This document shows positions 32,115 through 43,469 of a stretch of DNA of 64,000 nucleotides, piece by piece; position 1 is the first letter of the stretch, and each line of letters starts with the position of its first letter. The notes below the pieces were generated by a model. That model saw only the letters and a program-made list of their open reading frames with translations, was not told where the DNA came from and did not search any database. Position numbers and translations under genes: made by a program. Origin of the DNA: Torymus aiolomorphi (lineage: Eukaryota; Arthropoda; Insecta; Hymenoptera; Torymidae); the NCBI GenBank assembly GCA_036365515.1, contig CM070875.1:93981628-94045627 (forward strand). Direction: 5' to 3'.

Positions 32115-32829
32115 TTTATTAAGTCTTTATTTTCTAAAAATTGTCTTGTCCGTTCAAACCATTCTTGTAAATCTTCTCTTATAACTGCATCTCTGGTTAG
32201 ACTTAAGTGTTGAGAAGTTCTAATTGATCATTCTGGATGACGCTTTCTAAAAGCCTCATACCAGTGGCGTCCAGGGCGATCAAGTAATTCTGTCACAGGA
32301 TAACCTTGCTCTGCTCTGTATATTATCAAATTTTTTATGTATTCTTCTATGCGTTTGAGTGAATAGTTGGCGGGCCAGATTTTGACTACAAATTACCAGT
32401 ATTGTTTTTCTTCCTACATAATGTGGCTAGCGGTATTCCATAAACATTGGCACTTCTTCTTAGTGTTAATCTATTATTCAATGCTACATAATGGCTCATT
32501 GAAGATTTTCAGAAGAATTGTGCATCCTTTTAATTTTCTTTTTTTTTTTGGTGATTCGAAAGCTGAGCATTTTTTACATAGGAAATGACTTTTTTCATAA
32601 TTTGCTCAAGATGTTTTCTTTGAGAAATAGAACGTGTAAGAGTAGCGCCACGGCTGTCCTGCGCGCGGGACGTCGCGCGGCACCGCATGATTCATTTTTC
32701 TTTCGATAGGTGGCTTTGATATCGGAATTTTCTATCCGTATGTGAATCGTCACGTCGAAAGTATATAATTGCAATGACTTTTAATCTTATTACTCTTCGA
32801 AATTTTTTCGAATTTCTGTCAATACAATC

Positions 32830-33134
32830 AAACTTGGATTTCATAGTGTCTTTCGTGTATTTGATGATTAAATCATCGGTAACTCTTTGTTTCGTTATTT
32901 CTTTTGTTTATAAACTAAAATGGATTCAACTTGGAAATTAAAATCCATAAATCATTAACTAATTAATAATTAATTAATTAATAAATCCATAACATTAATA
33001 AATCCATAAACTTGGATTTCATAGTGTCTTTCGTGTATTTGATGATTAAATCATCGGTAACTCTTTGTTTCGTTATTTCTTTTGTTTATAAACTAAAATG
33101 GATTCAACTTGGAAATTAAAATCCATAAATCATT
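32830..33134 (+). repeat. Direct duplication spanning the transposase start
   Basis: About 127 bp (AAACTTGGATTTCATAGTG... to AAATCCATAAATCATT) occur at 32830-32956 and again at 33008-33134. The second copy continues into the long reading frame, so it holds the effective start Met at 33098. Confidence 0.85.
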
Positions 33135-33622
33135 TAAATAAAAATGATCACCCTTCATATAAAATAAAAGATTTGATCGACTTTCCAACACCTTTAATAA
33201 ACGCATATCCCTTAGTACCAGAAAAAGCAAAAATTTGTTCTAACTGTCAACGCCATATTTACAAACATAAATCAAGTTTACCTCCAGCTGATACTAAAAA
33301 AGCTAAAATAGTGTGTAACGATGAGAATCACAAAACTGGTGTTGCAGTTCTTGAACAAATAAAGAAAAAAATTTCAGAATCAACAAATAAACAAGAGAGA
33401 ATTCAGTTACTAACTTTTGCGCCTGAGTTTTGGTCTCGTAGGGACTTAATGCGAGAATTCGCTTGCACTGAACGGGAAGCTTGCGAAGCTAAAAATTTAG
33501 TAGCTAAAAGTGGAATTTTGTCAATACCTGCTAATAAAAGTGGCAAACTACTTTCAGCTGAAACTGTAAATTCAGTGAAAACATTTTATGAAAAAGATGA
33601 TGTAAGCCGAATTATGCTAGGT
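33098..33622 (+). pseudogene. Putative transposase, N-terminal part
   Basis: The frame starts at the Met of MDSTWKLKSINHLNK and reads about 175 codons up to IMLG, where a TTAA element is inserted. It has a Cys pair (KICSNCQRHIYKH), a helical region (VLEQIKKKISES) and FAPEFWSRRDLMREFACTERE. I know related proteins from many arthropod and cnidarian genomes but not an established family name. The frame continues beyond the insertion at 34319. Confidence 0.6.
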
Positions 33623-33626
33623 TTAA

Positions 33627-34314
33627 GGACGTTCTCCGGGTCGAAACAGCAATTTTAGTTTTTATATTTTTAAATAATGTTTTATTAATTTTATAATCCA
33701 AGAGTAAGTACATGTAACGAATATATAGTTGAAAGAACATAAGACAATTTTTTTCAGACAAATTCAGGCAATAGTCACTATGGTATTGTTACAATTAAAG
33801 ACAAAAAGTTCAATAAGTTCTTCAAATTTTTTTATTTTTTATCCGATCTTAACGAAATAAAGCTTATTTTGTTCGTTAAGAAATTTCAGGGGGAGTATCG
33901 ATGGGAAAATTTATGATACGAGTTACCAGTACGGCACAATATCAATTTATTTAAGAAAGTTTTGATGAAAACTTGACTTGCTTTTCTTAAACAAATTAAC
34001 AATGCGCTGTACTGGTAACTCGTATCATAAATTTTCCCATCGATACTCGCCCTGAAATTTCTTAACGAACAAAATAAGCTTTATTTCGTTAAGATCGGAT
34101 AAAAAATAAAAAAATTTAAAGAACTTACTGAAGTTTTTGTCTTTAATTGTAACAATACCATAGTGACTATTGCCTGAATTTGTCTGAAAAAAATTGTCTT
34201 ATGTTCTTTCAAGTATATATTTGTTACATGTACTTACTCTTGGATTATCAAATTAATAAAACATTATTTAAAAATATAAAAACTAAAATTGCTGTTTCGA
34301 CCCGGAGAACGTCC
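33627..34314. mobile_element. TTAA-flanked foldback element, copy 1 (GGACGTTCTCCGGGTC ends)
   Basis: TTAA at 33623-33626 and 34315-34318. The ends GGACGTTCTCCGGGTCGAAA are exactly inverted, and most of the 688 bp forms one palindrome centred near 33970. Removing it with one TTAA rejoins the transposase frame. A second copy of nearly equal length lies at 43893-44579. No coding frame. Confidence 0.9.
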
Positions 34315-34318
34315 TTAA

Positions 34319-35130
34319 ACATGTAAGCATTGCTGTGATTTCCGACAATCTAAACCATGATACCGTTGCCGTTTACGAATATCAAAAAGTTATCATATCT
34401 TACATCAAAACTAAATTCATAGTAAAAAATAGTACATTTCGATACTAGTGCGAGGATTTGATTTTCCCCTCGTGTGACTGTTTGCACCCGAGCGAAGCGA
34501 GGGTGAAAAGGTCACACGAGGAGAAAATCAACTTCTCACACAAGTGTCGAACCGTATTTTTTGACACGACGTGCGAGAAGTGAGATTTTTGCACGCATCG
34601 TTTAACGCAGCGTGCGAGAAATCGAACTTCTCGCACGGAGTTTCAAAAAGTCTATTATTTGACTGATGGAGCAGGTCAGCATTTTAAAAATAAATCTAAT
34701 TTTCTAAATCTTCTTTTTCATGAGAAAGATTTTGGTGATCCAGGTGAGTGGCATTTTTATGCCACGGCGCATAGCAAAGGTGCATGCGATGGTATAGGCG
34801 CCAATCTAAAAAGAGGTGCAAAATGAGCGAGTCTACAAGTTTCTTCTAATAATCATATTTTAACGCCAGAAAAACTTTATAACTGGGCAAAAGATTATTA
34901 TTGCAAAGAAACCAAAGTTTTTTATAGCAGTAAAGAATCATATGAAGATACTGTCTTGAAACTAAAACCAAGATGAGGCTAAATTCGTATCAGGCCCATC
35001 ACAATACCATGCTATTATTCCAATTGATGAAAGTACATTGAAGCTCAAAAAAACATCTTTAAGTTCTGAATATCAAATCTTCCCGAGAAAAACTGTTAGA
35101 AAAAACAAAGAAAAATTATCTGCACTGAGA
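34319..35130 (+). pseudogene. Putative transposase, C-terminal part
   Basis: After the TTAA element the frame resumes with VSIAVISDNLNHDTVAVYEY. A second insertion (about 34430-34645) interrupts it, then KVYYLTDGAGQHFKNKSNFL, FGDPGEWHFYATAHSKG, CDGIGANLKRGAK, a stop, and LTPEKLYNWAKDYY follow. The TDGA-QHFKN and EWHF-ATAHSKG-CDG blocks are the signature of this protein family and may carry catalytic acidic and His residues; that role is inferred. At least three stops make it a pseudogene. Confidence 0.6.
34430..34645. mobile_element. Short insertion rich in inverted GCGAG words
   Basis: The segment separates two parts of the transposase frame. It contains CCCGAGCGAAGCGAGGGTG, TCACACGAGGAGAAAATCAA with its inverse, and three variants of TGCGAGAAGT. 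A similar segment is at 50180-50330, sharing GTACATTTCGA-ACTAGTGCG-type ends. Confidence 0.6.
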
Positions 35131-35410
35131 AAAAAGCGTTAGTATAGTTACTATATTGCTGTTAGCTATGAAACTCTGTTTTTTTTTAATAAAAAAGTCA
35201 ATAAAATATTATTCTTACATTACAAAGAATTCGAAAGAACAGGTAAACATTATGAAAAGTTATTAGATAGCGAGGCAGGCCTAGTTTACGCGACGTTCTG
35301 CGCGACGTCCCGCGCGTAGGAGAGCCGTTGCGCTACTCTTTGACGTTCTATTTCTTGAAGAAAGCATCCTGAGCAAATTATGAAAAAAATCATTTCCTAT
35401 GTAAAAAATG

Positions 35411-35690
35411 GTCAAAAAAAATATTAAAAATACACTTTGTGAGATATGAGACGTTTTGTACTTTTTAAAGGTGAAAATGGAAAATTTCGGAAAAACTGCC
35501 TACACCATTGGAAAGCTGAAGAAAAAATACGTCGGAAACACTTATAAAACAATTTTTTTAGTTACATTTTAGTATCATAAAGATGAGTTAGAAATAGGAC
35601 GCGTTGGCGCTCGCGCGCGGCGCTGGGGCAGTTGACGTGAAACGTCTCATATGTTTTTTTACAGAAATTTACACTTATTTACACTTATAT
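35411..35690. other. Unassigned with small inverted repeat
   Basis: TATGAGACGTTT (35454-35465) and AAACGTCTCATA (35640-35651) are inverted. No gene is seen. Confidence 0.4.
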
Positions 35691-37775
35691 GGGATGTTTC
35701 ACATGAAGTCAGCAGCTCAAAATTTGAAAATCACTTAGGTTTGGCGAATTAACAGTTTTTGATGAAAAAAACATGTTCCTAGATTTTTAGACCCATATTT
35801 TTATAAATACAAAAGTTATTCTACATGAAAAATTGTTATTTTTTGTAATTTTTGGAGAAAAATCAACTTTTGTAATTTTTTTACTCAAAATCCTGAAACT
35901 TTTTGTATAGCACATTGATTGAAAAAAAGTTTGCATTTTACTTGTATAATAGAATGTGGCCATATTTATTTTATGACCCGTTTTGAAAGTCTCTGATTAA
36001 CCCCTTAACTGGTAATGGATCATATATGTACAAAAAAAAGTCGTGCCAAATCTGGCAATGGATCATATATGTACATATTTGAATAACTTTTGCAATTTTC
36101 AACAGATTTGGGCAAAACTTGGTATACAACTGTTTTTGAGGTCGTTGAATATGAATCTGACATCGGAATTATTATTTACGGCTACCAGTTTTGGCACGAA
36201 AAGTTGTAAAAGTCGCACCAGTTAAGGGGTTAATCGCTTCTTAGTATGCCTTGATCTAAAAAAAAAAGATTGTGCGGCAGAATATTTTTTGTTCTACAAA
36301 TTTTTTTTCTGATTCTGTATTAAAAATCCTTGAAAAGAAGCCCTGGATCGAGATTGGCAAACCCTCCTGGAAAAAGTTATGTATTTTTTTAATATCAATA
36401 GAAACCAATAATTTGTATTTTCAACAACCAGGTGGATTTAAGAATTTAATATTATTCATAGATCTCATATCATGGATCTTGTCACTGAATTTTGTCAATG
36501 TATAAAAAAATACATTAAGCATCTATTTTTAACAGTATTTTCAACTGAACAGGCTTATAATAACATTTATATTTACTTTCCTAAATTTTCAATGGGAGCC
36601 GCTTACACTGCTACTATACTCTATTCGCATTCTTTATATCTACTCAAAATTAAATTTAATATGTAATCTATTATTATGTGTGCAAATAAAACTAGGGTAC
36701 TTGAAAGAAAATTTTGATGACTATATTCCAAAACCCTGACTTTTAAACCCTAGTTTTTAAACATGTTAATAATAAAATTCTTTGGACCTAATTTTGGAGC
36801 CTGGTTTCAGTATAAGCTTAAAATTAAATAATTAAATTATGAATGCTAATGATTTACACGATTATAGATTACATATTTTCTGAAATTTTATGAAGCGAAG
36901 TATTTTATTTCAAAATGATAGAGTAAGAAGTATTTGTCTGTGTATTAGAATATACAATTGCTAAATTGTATTTCATCTACTTTGATTTGAACTTCTTTAT
37001 AGTAATTTAACTTCAGCTTTTGCACACATAATAATAGATTACTTATGAAATTTAATTTTGAGTAGATATGAATAATGCGAATAGAGTGTATTAGCAGTGT
37101 AAGCAGCTCCCATTGAAAATTCAGGAAAGTAAATATAAATGTTATTATAAGCCTGTTCAGTTGAAAATACTGTTGAAAATAGATGTTTAATCAATCTTTT
37201 GATCAATACATTGACAAAATTGGGTGACAAGATCCATGATATGAGATGTAATAATTTCTCAAATCCACCCGGTTGTCGAAAATACAAATTATTGGTTTCT
37301 ATTAATATTTAAAAAATACATAACTTTTTTCAGGAGGGTTTATCAATCTCGATCCAGGGCTCCTTTTCAAGGATTTTTAATAAATCAGAAAGAATCAGAA
37401 AAAATTTTGTCGAACAAAAAATATTCCACTGCACAATTTTTTTTTTTTAGATCAAGGTATACTAAGAAGCGACCAATCAGAGACTTTCAAAATGGGTCAT
37501 AAAATAAATATGGCCACATTCTACAAGTAAAATGCAAACTTTGTTCCAATCAATGGCTATACAAAAAGTTTCAGGCTTTTGAGTAAAACAATGACAAAAG
37601 TTGATTTTTCTCCAAAAATTACAAAAAATAAAAATTTTTCATGTAGAATAACTTTTGTATTTATAAAGATATGGGTCTAAAAATCTAGGAACATGTTTTT
37701 TTCACCAAAAACTGTTAACTCACCAAACCTAAGCGATTTTCAAATTTTGAGTTGCTGACTTCATGTGAAATATCC
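35691..37775. mobile_element. Large foldback element (GGATATTTCACATGAAG ends)
   Basis: The left arm (35691-36685, including a nested 229-bp element) and the right arm (37025-37775) are inverted copies of about 750 bp. They share CACATGAAGTCAGCA, AACATGTTCCTAGATTTTTAG, GCCTGTTCAGTTGAAAATAC and TAATAGATTAC. The spacer of about 340 bp is unique. Short frames in each arm are mirror images and not convincing genes. Confidence 0.85.
36001..36229. mobile_element. TTAA-flanked small element (CCCCTTAACTGGT ends)
   Basis: TTAA at 35997-36000 and 36230-36233. The ends CCCCTTAACTGGT and ACCAGTTAAGGGG are inverted. It is absent from the other arm of the host foldback, which confirms it as a later insertion. 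Inside, GGATCATATATGTAC occurs twice. Confidence 0.85.
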
Positions 37776-37936
37776 ATATATTTTTCCTTACATTTTGAAT
37801 AGTTGTATTGAAAATTTTTATTTCTGGAAATACATTTATATACATTTATATGCATTTTTTTTAAATTTTCGCTATATAAGACTTTTTTTTAAGTTTTATG
37901 GAAGTGTATATAAATGTATATAAATGTAAAAAAATA

Positions 37937-38386
<450 letters not shown>

Positions 38387-38824
38387 TTTAAAAATTGTGA
38401 CGTTTAATGTGTAAAAATAAAAAATATAGTTTCGTAAATAAGTATAAATTTATGTAAAAAAACGTAAATGCGTGTTCCAATTACAACATTTATGTACACT
38501 TATTTACATTCATATACATTTTCCATTTTCACTAGTTAAATCTTCACTAGTTAAATCTATTTAAACACTTAGGGTCGGTACAAAGAGAAAAGCACATGTC
38601 CGTCGATTATGAAACACGCCGTTCAGTTTTCCATACATACGGATTTTGAAAAATGGAATGTACGTAATATGAAACTGCCAAATAATTAATATATTTTATT
38701 GAAACTCATAAAACTTTTAATATAATTTAAGTCTATGAGTTTTGGGCTTTTGAATAAGCTGCCTAACATACCTTAAAAACAATGCAATTTATGTATAACA
38801 TATAAGACAATATAGATATATGGA

Positions 38825-40247
38825 TTGATAAAAATTCATAAGAATGGCTTTCCCATAAGACCGATAATCTCGGCTATAAATTCACCGCTTTACAACATCT
38901 CAAAATTCTTTACGAAGTTCTTATCAAACAATCTAAAACAACCAAATTCACATGTAGATAATAGTTTTAAACTAAGAGAACAAATAGATAATTTCCAAAT
39001 CCCATCTGATTTTGTAATAATTAGCCTTGATGTAGTAAGTCTTTTCACCAATATTCCTGATTATTTAGTTTATAAAGCAATAGAAAAAAGATGGACACAG
39101 ATATATAATAAAATTAATATGAATTGCAGAGTTTTTACATATAATAAAATACATACTTAACAATAATTTTTTTCAATTTAATGGAAAATTTTACCAACAA
39201 ATTTTCGGTTCAGCTATGGGTAATTCCATTAGCCCCATCTTGGCAGACATTGTCATGGAAGATTTGGAAATTCAAGCGTTAAATAATCTTAATACGAAAC
39301 CTTTGTTTTATTTCCGTTACGTTGACGATATTATTTTATGTATACAAAAAGACACGATTGATCATACTGTAAACACGTTTAATTTCTATGACCAAAATTT
39401 ACAGTTCACTGTTGAACTACCACTTAATAACTGTATTAGTTTTCTTGACATCAAAATTATTGTCAATAATCAACAACGCATTATCACAGATTGGTACCAT
39501 AAACAAACTTTTTCCGGAAGATATTTAAATTATTTATCTCAACATCCTCTTTGTAATAAAATTGCCATTATTTATAGTTTAGTTGACCGAGCATTTAAAT
39601 TATCACACAACTCTTTTCACAATAAAAATATAAATTTTATCAAGGAACTTTTAAAACAGAATAATTATCCACCTGAATTATCAGAATTTCATATAAAAAA
39701 ACGCCTAAATAAATTAAGAAATAGTAATAACAATCGATGCAATGAGAAAAATAAAAAAATGTTTATTACACTTCCATATGTTAAAGAATTAGAAAGATCA
39801 ATGAATATTTTGTTTAAACAACACAATACAAATATCATATATAGTACCAAGAATAAACTCAATAATATTATTAAATTAGGTAAAGATAATACTAAAATCT
39901 GTGATAAAGCGAATGTTGTTTATAAAATTAATTGCGAAGATTGTGAGGCTTCGTACGTTGGCCAGACGGGTAGACGTTTAAATGTACGAATTAATGAACA
40001 CTCTAAAAAATACACTAGGAAAGACGATAATTCATCATTATATCTACACACAAAAAACAATAATCATAAAATAGATTTCAATAATGTACAAATTCTAGAT
40101 ACGGAAATTAATAGAGGAAAAAGATTATTTTCGGAAGCTGTATTCATACACACACAATCAAGATATATGAATAAACAATTCGAAATTAATAGTTTACCAA
40201 AAGAATATACCACTCTAATAAATAATTGTCAATTTATGTGCTTATAA
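38825..40247 (+). pseudogene. PLE-B reverse transcriptase / GIY-YIG protein (frameshifted)
   Basis: Frame 38825-39160 holds IKIHKNGFPIRPIISA and SLDVVSLFTNIPD. A one-base shift near 39150 moves the protein to frame 39216-40247, which holds GSAMGNSISPILAD, RYVDDIILC, the Cys linker VVYKINCEDC and the nuclease motif ASYVGQTGRRLNVRINEH. It ends at a stop at 40245-40247. The 343-residue second part is otherwise open. Compared with family A, the CPMGSPLSP motif reads SAMGNSISP. The RT priming and GIY-YIG nicking role is as in other PLEs. The N-terminal third is absent through 5' truncation. Confidence 0.9.
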
Positions 40248-40650
40248 GAGGAAAATACTGAAAGCAGCAAGTGAAGGAGAACAGGAGAACATGCTGAGGT
40301 AGAGTTACCACGCACGCCCACGTTATCGCAGGATTGCTCGTTGTCGAAAATTTTGTAACATTGGTTGGGGTCCCCCTCTACTTAGACATACTCTCCTGAT
40401 AGCACACCCGCTGTGTCGCTTCGAAAATCGTCTATTGCATCTCCACCACTGTACGCGCGTCTTATACACACACATATATGCGTAACATCTGTATAAATAC
40501 GACGAAAAATCCGAATTGTAAGCAGTGACGAACGGATTACTTTCCGTAAAAGAATCTGACAATACGTTTTAAATGTAAGTTTTATTTATTAATGCGAAAT
40601 TAAGTTATTGTGAATTGTAAAAAATAATTGTATAATTGTTGTATTTAGAA

Positions 40651-40688
40651 CCTGAAGAGGGACGTAATAAAATGTCCGAAACGTTGTA
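40651..40688 (+). ncRNA. Hammerhead-like motif of PLE-B
   Basis: CTGAAGA, a GGAC/GTCC helix with a 10-base loop, then GAAACGTTG. As in family A, one extra G lies before stem II and stem III is only AC/GU. Stem I would have only two pairs. Confidence 0.6.
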
Positions 40689-40798
40689 AATAATTGTTTT
40701 ACTTATAAAAAACACCTTGGTAGTACGGCCATTAGCTACAAATTCTATAACTACACCAAAACCTACCATTGGCTACATTTAACCAATATAAGACAATA

Positions 40799-41106
40799 AA
40801 TCAAGTGCATATCTTGTTCTGATTAATACATTAAGTACGATACGGATCGCGTATGAATACATAAGTATTTTATTTAACTATAAATACTTTTAAACAATGT
40901 ATAAACGTACATATTATAATTATAAAATTTGATATTTCATATTTGTGAAAATAATTTTTTTATAACAATACGTAAGAATTCTACATTAAATTTATGCCAT
41001 ATACACAGAATTAGCGTTCGTTCATTTAGATTTATTTAATATAATTTAACTGAAATTCATTCGGATACTTTAGTACATTACCTTCACTTATCAATTGTTT
41101 TTATGC
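40799..41106. other. No feature seen
   Basis: AT-rich sequence without a supported gene or repeat. Confidence 0.5.
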
Positions 41107-41110
41107 TTAA

Positions 41111-41790
41111 GGGGGTATTCTTATGTTCTGGCCGAAATTTCAAGCTTATTTTAGGAATTTTTTTTTACAATAAAACAAAATGCAATTATTTCAAACCTTT
41201 TATATGCCTGTATTGACATCTTAAATTACAAAAAAAAAATTTAATCTTTTTAAATATTATTTTCATAATTTTTTTCACGTCGGAAGTGGAACCTTAAAAA
41301 AAAAGGTAGATGGTTCGCGGGAGTGATTTCAGCCCTTGCAGTTGGATTATTATTCTGTAGGCTTGTCATTCTCGCAGCTACCGGAATCAAACAATTAAAA
41401 AAAAAAATTTTAAAATGACGCCCTTTTAAAAAGAAATTCGAAAAATCGCTTTTTTCCGTCAAAAATCAATGAAAAAAATAGAAATTTTTTTATAAAAATG
41501 TCTTATTCTGGTACCTGTGAGAACTACAGATGTGAAGAATAACGTCTAAAAATTTCAGGCTTATCGGTTAATTATTTTTTTAATCTCTCCCGCCGATAGA
41601 AAAAAGAAACAACAAATTTTTTATGAAATATAACATTTTTTCAGAAATTTTATTAGAAATAAAATTTTAATTTTAATCTTTTTTTTAATTTTATTAGAAA
41701 TAAAATTTCTACAGTATATTCTCAACATTTATTACTTTCGAAATATGAAAAAAAAATATTTAAAATTTTGACGCTGAACATAATACCTCC
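41111..41790. mobile_element. TTAA-flanked element (GGGGGTATTCTTATGTTC ends)
   Basis: TTAA at 41107-41110 and 41791-41794. The ends GGGGGTATTCTTATGTTC and GAACATAATACCTCC are inverted. Length 680 bp, AT-rich, no gene. The right TTAA is shared with the next element. Confidence 0.75.
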
Positions 41791-42014
41791 TTAAGGATGT
41801 ATGGGCGTCGAATATCAGTATTACTAAAATTATTAATAATTAAATATAAGCCCATATTTGCTACTTTTTTATTAAATAAGTATCGAGAAATAAGGCAAAT
41901 AAGCAATATAAGCCCATAAAATAAGAAATCAGACTAAAATTTTTGAAGTATTTCGACTTTTAAAAATCATGTCTTAATAAATTTTTAATTTCATTCATCA
42001 AGGTGCCACATCTT

Positions 42015-42239
42015 AGGTGTTTGAAATTTCGAACGTTCATAGTGAACGAAAAATTTTTGCCATTTTCAAATTTAGCCGAATTTCGCTACTTAATACATTT
42101 AAAATCGGATAATAACTGTATTTCTTCACTTCTCACTCTTGCAGTCACCAGTAAACCACACTCCGGGGAATTCTAACCAGAATTAGAAACTTTAAGTTAA
42201 TATTTCGTTCATTATGAACGTTCGGAATTTCAAACACGT
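42015..42239. mobile_element. 225-bp MITE with 8-bp duplication
   Basis: CACATCTT at 42007-42014 and 42240-42247. The ends AGGTGTTTGAAATTTCGAACG and CGTTCGGAATTTCAAACACGT are inverted. It is absent from the other arm of the host element. An 8-bp duplication fits hAT-type or similar transposases. Confidence 0.8.
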
Positions 42240-42818
42240 CACATCTTCAAATTTTATTCGATTCTTGTTGTTTTGGTCTTATTTTGTCCAGGAGAATTAT
42301 AAATAGACCCACTAACTCAAAAATAAAAGAGTGGAATCCGAAAGAGTGTGGACGCAGGTTTAGGTGTGGTGGAAAAATATAGGAGATTATAAGGTCAGAG
42401 ACGTGAGAAGAAAGGTAAGAATAGTGAAACAGAAAGGGATTTGCAGAAGGGCCAGGTACAGATAATAGACAGGAAGGGGAAGCAGAGAATAAAGAAGAAA
42501 AAGGAGCAGAAAGAAAAGGTGAGGTAAGAAGGAGGTTAGGATCCCAGCCGAAGAACAGACGGAACGGGGGAGAAAGAGCGGGAAAACCGGCTTAAGGTAC
42601 AGCCACATTGGGAAAGTTCGGGCACGAAGTATACAAGAGGATAGACGATGAATACAGGCTGTTTCTTCAATAAGACGGTAGGTGTACCGAGCAGTCACTA
42701 CGGGAAGGGAACGGGACAGGAGGGACAGAAACACGTGAGACAGGCCAAGGAGGAGGAGGAGATTACACCAAGTAGATCGAAAGCGGTAGTCAAAGAGAGG
42801 AGAAGGAGGTGACTGAGC

Positions 42819-42906
42819 ATGGAGGCGAAGGGGGAGAACGTTAATAAAAGGACAAGGGTACCGAAAGATAGAACGGAGAAGAGGAAAAAGGACTCTCCAG
42901 CAGACG

Positions 42907-42966
<60 letters not shown>

Positions 42967-43391
42967 AGAACAATCTGATCATAATAGGTCTGGATGGTAG
43001 AAAAAGGTACAAGGAGGATGTGGTATAATGGATCAGAAAAGAGATAGAGGTTGAAGCAAACATTGAAAAGGTATGGAGAGTAAGGACTAATTCAGGGAAA
43101 TTCATTCTAGGCGCTCAGTGCGGGGGTGAAGAAGACAAAAGGGAGATCATGGGAAATAAAAGTAAACTGGGAGAGAAAGAGATATGTATTGAGTACGATT
43201 TGACTTGGATGGAGAGACAGAACAGGGACAAAGTATGGAGCAAGGCGGCGGAATTAAGAGGAAATGGCATGAAAGCTAAGGCGATAGGACTGAGAAAAGT
43301 GAGGACGGCGGAAGGGACACGGACATGGAGTGAAAGGAAGGAAAAGTGGTTTCTCAACAGAGAAAATAGGCTCCAGGACATCACTGAATGA
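42819..43391 (+). pseudogene. LINE-2 ORF1 (RNA-binding type, broken)
   Basis: Starts MEAKGENVNKRTRV and runs through an Arg-Glu repeat coded by a GA microsatellite (42908-42958). Next are NNLIIIGLDGRKRYKEDVV, a stop at 43024-43026 and, after an indel, CIEYDLTWMERQNRDKVW and AAELRGNGMKAKAIGL, closing at 43391. The ordered pattern of a hydrophobic strand and Trp-rich helices is that of LINE ORF1 RRM-like domains. It would coat the element RNA. It is followed within 60-100 bp by ORF2. Confidence 0.7.
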
Positions 43392-43469
43392 GAGGAAATG
43401 CAAGAACGATGGGACAGGACCAAGGGAAGGAGAAGAACGGGAGCAGGAAAGGGAAAAAGAAGGTAAAGG

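Larger units (their letters stand above)
31480..32545 (-). pseudogene. Pogo/Tigger-type DDE transposase remnant
   Basis: The minus strand shows ordered fragments of one protein. Near 32500 is LTLRRSANVYGIPLATL (helix-turn-helix). Then RPGRHWYEAFRKRHPE, LTRDAVIREDLQEWFE, FNCDEPSILLC (first catalytic Asp region) and VLKRKGIRVAY; after a frameshift the sequence continues to GIGISENGW-like residues near 31485. Stops and frameshifts are frequent. A 365-bp Penelope-derived insertion (31750-32114) with a 14-bp target duplication splits it. The catalytic C-terminal part lies beyond the visible homology or is lost. The family match is from remembered motifs of pogo-like transposases with CENP-B-type DNA binding. 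Confidence 0.75.
32569..35410 (+). mobile_element. TIR DNA transposon with unnamed transposase
   Basis: About 120-bp terminal inverted repeats lie at 32569-32690 and 35290-35410. They share TTTTTTACATAGGAAATGA, TTTCATAATTTGCTCA, AAATAGAACGT and CGCGCGGGACGTCGCGC. Between them is one broken transposase gene, a 127-bp internal duplication and two later insertions. The exact outer ends and target duplication are not resolved. Confidence 0.75.
38813..40785 (+). mobile_element. Penelope-like element B, 5'-truncated, 13-bp target duplication
   Basis: A second PLE family, distant from copies A1-A5. ATATAAGACAATA lies before (38800-38812) and after (40786-40798). The element starts within the RT domain and extends through the terminal repeat with its hammerhead-like motif. 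Confidence 0.85.

Noticed and set aside
36272..37287. 77- and 82-codon frames in the large foldback that share residues (YFP-FSMGAAYTA)
   Set aside because: They are the same sequence in the two inverted arms. Similarity reflects the palindrome, and neither frame has a recognisable domain.
40323..40562. 79-codon minus-strand frame in the PLE-B 3' region
   Set aside because: Lies inside the PLE-B non-coding terminal part and has no motif.
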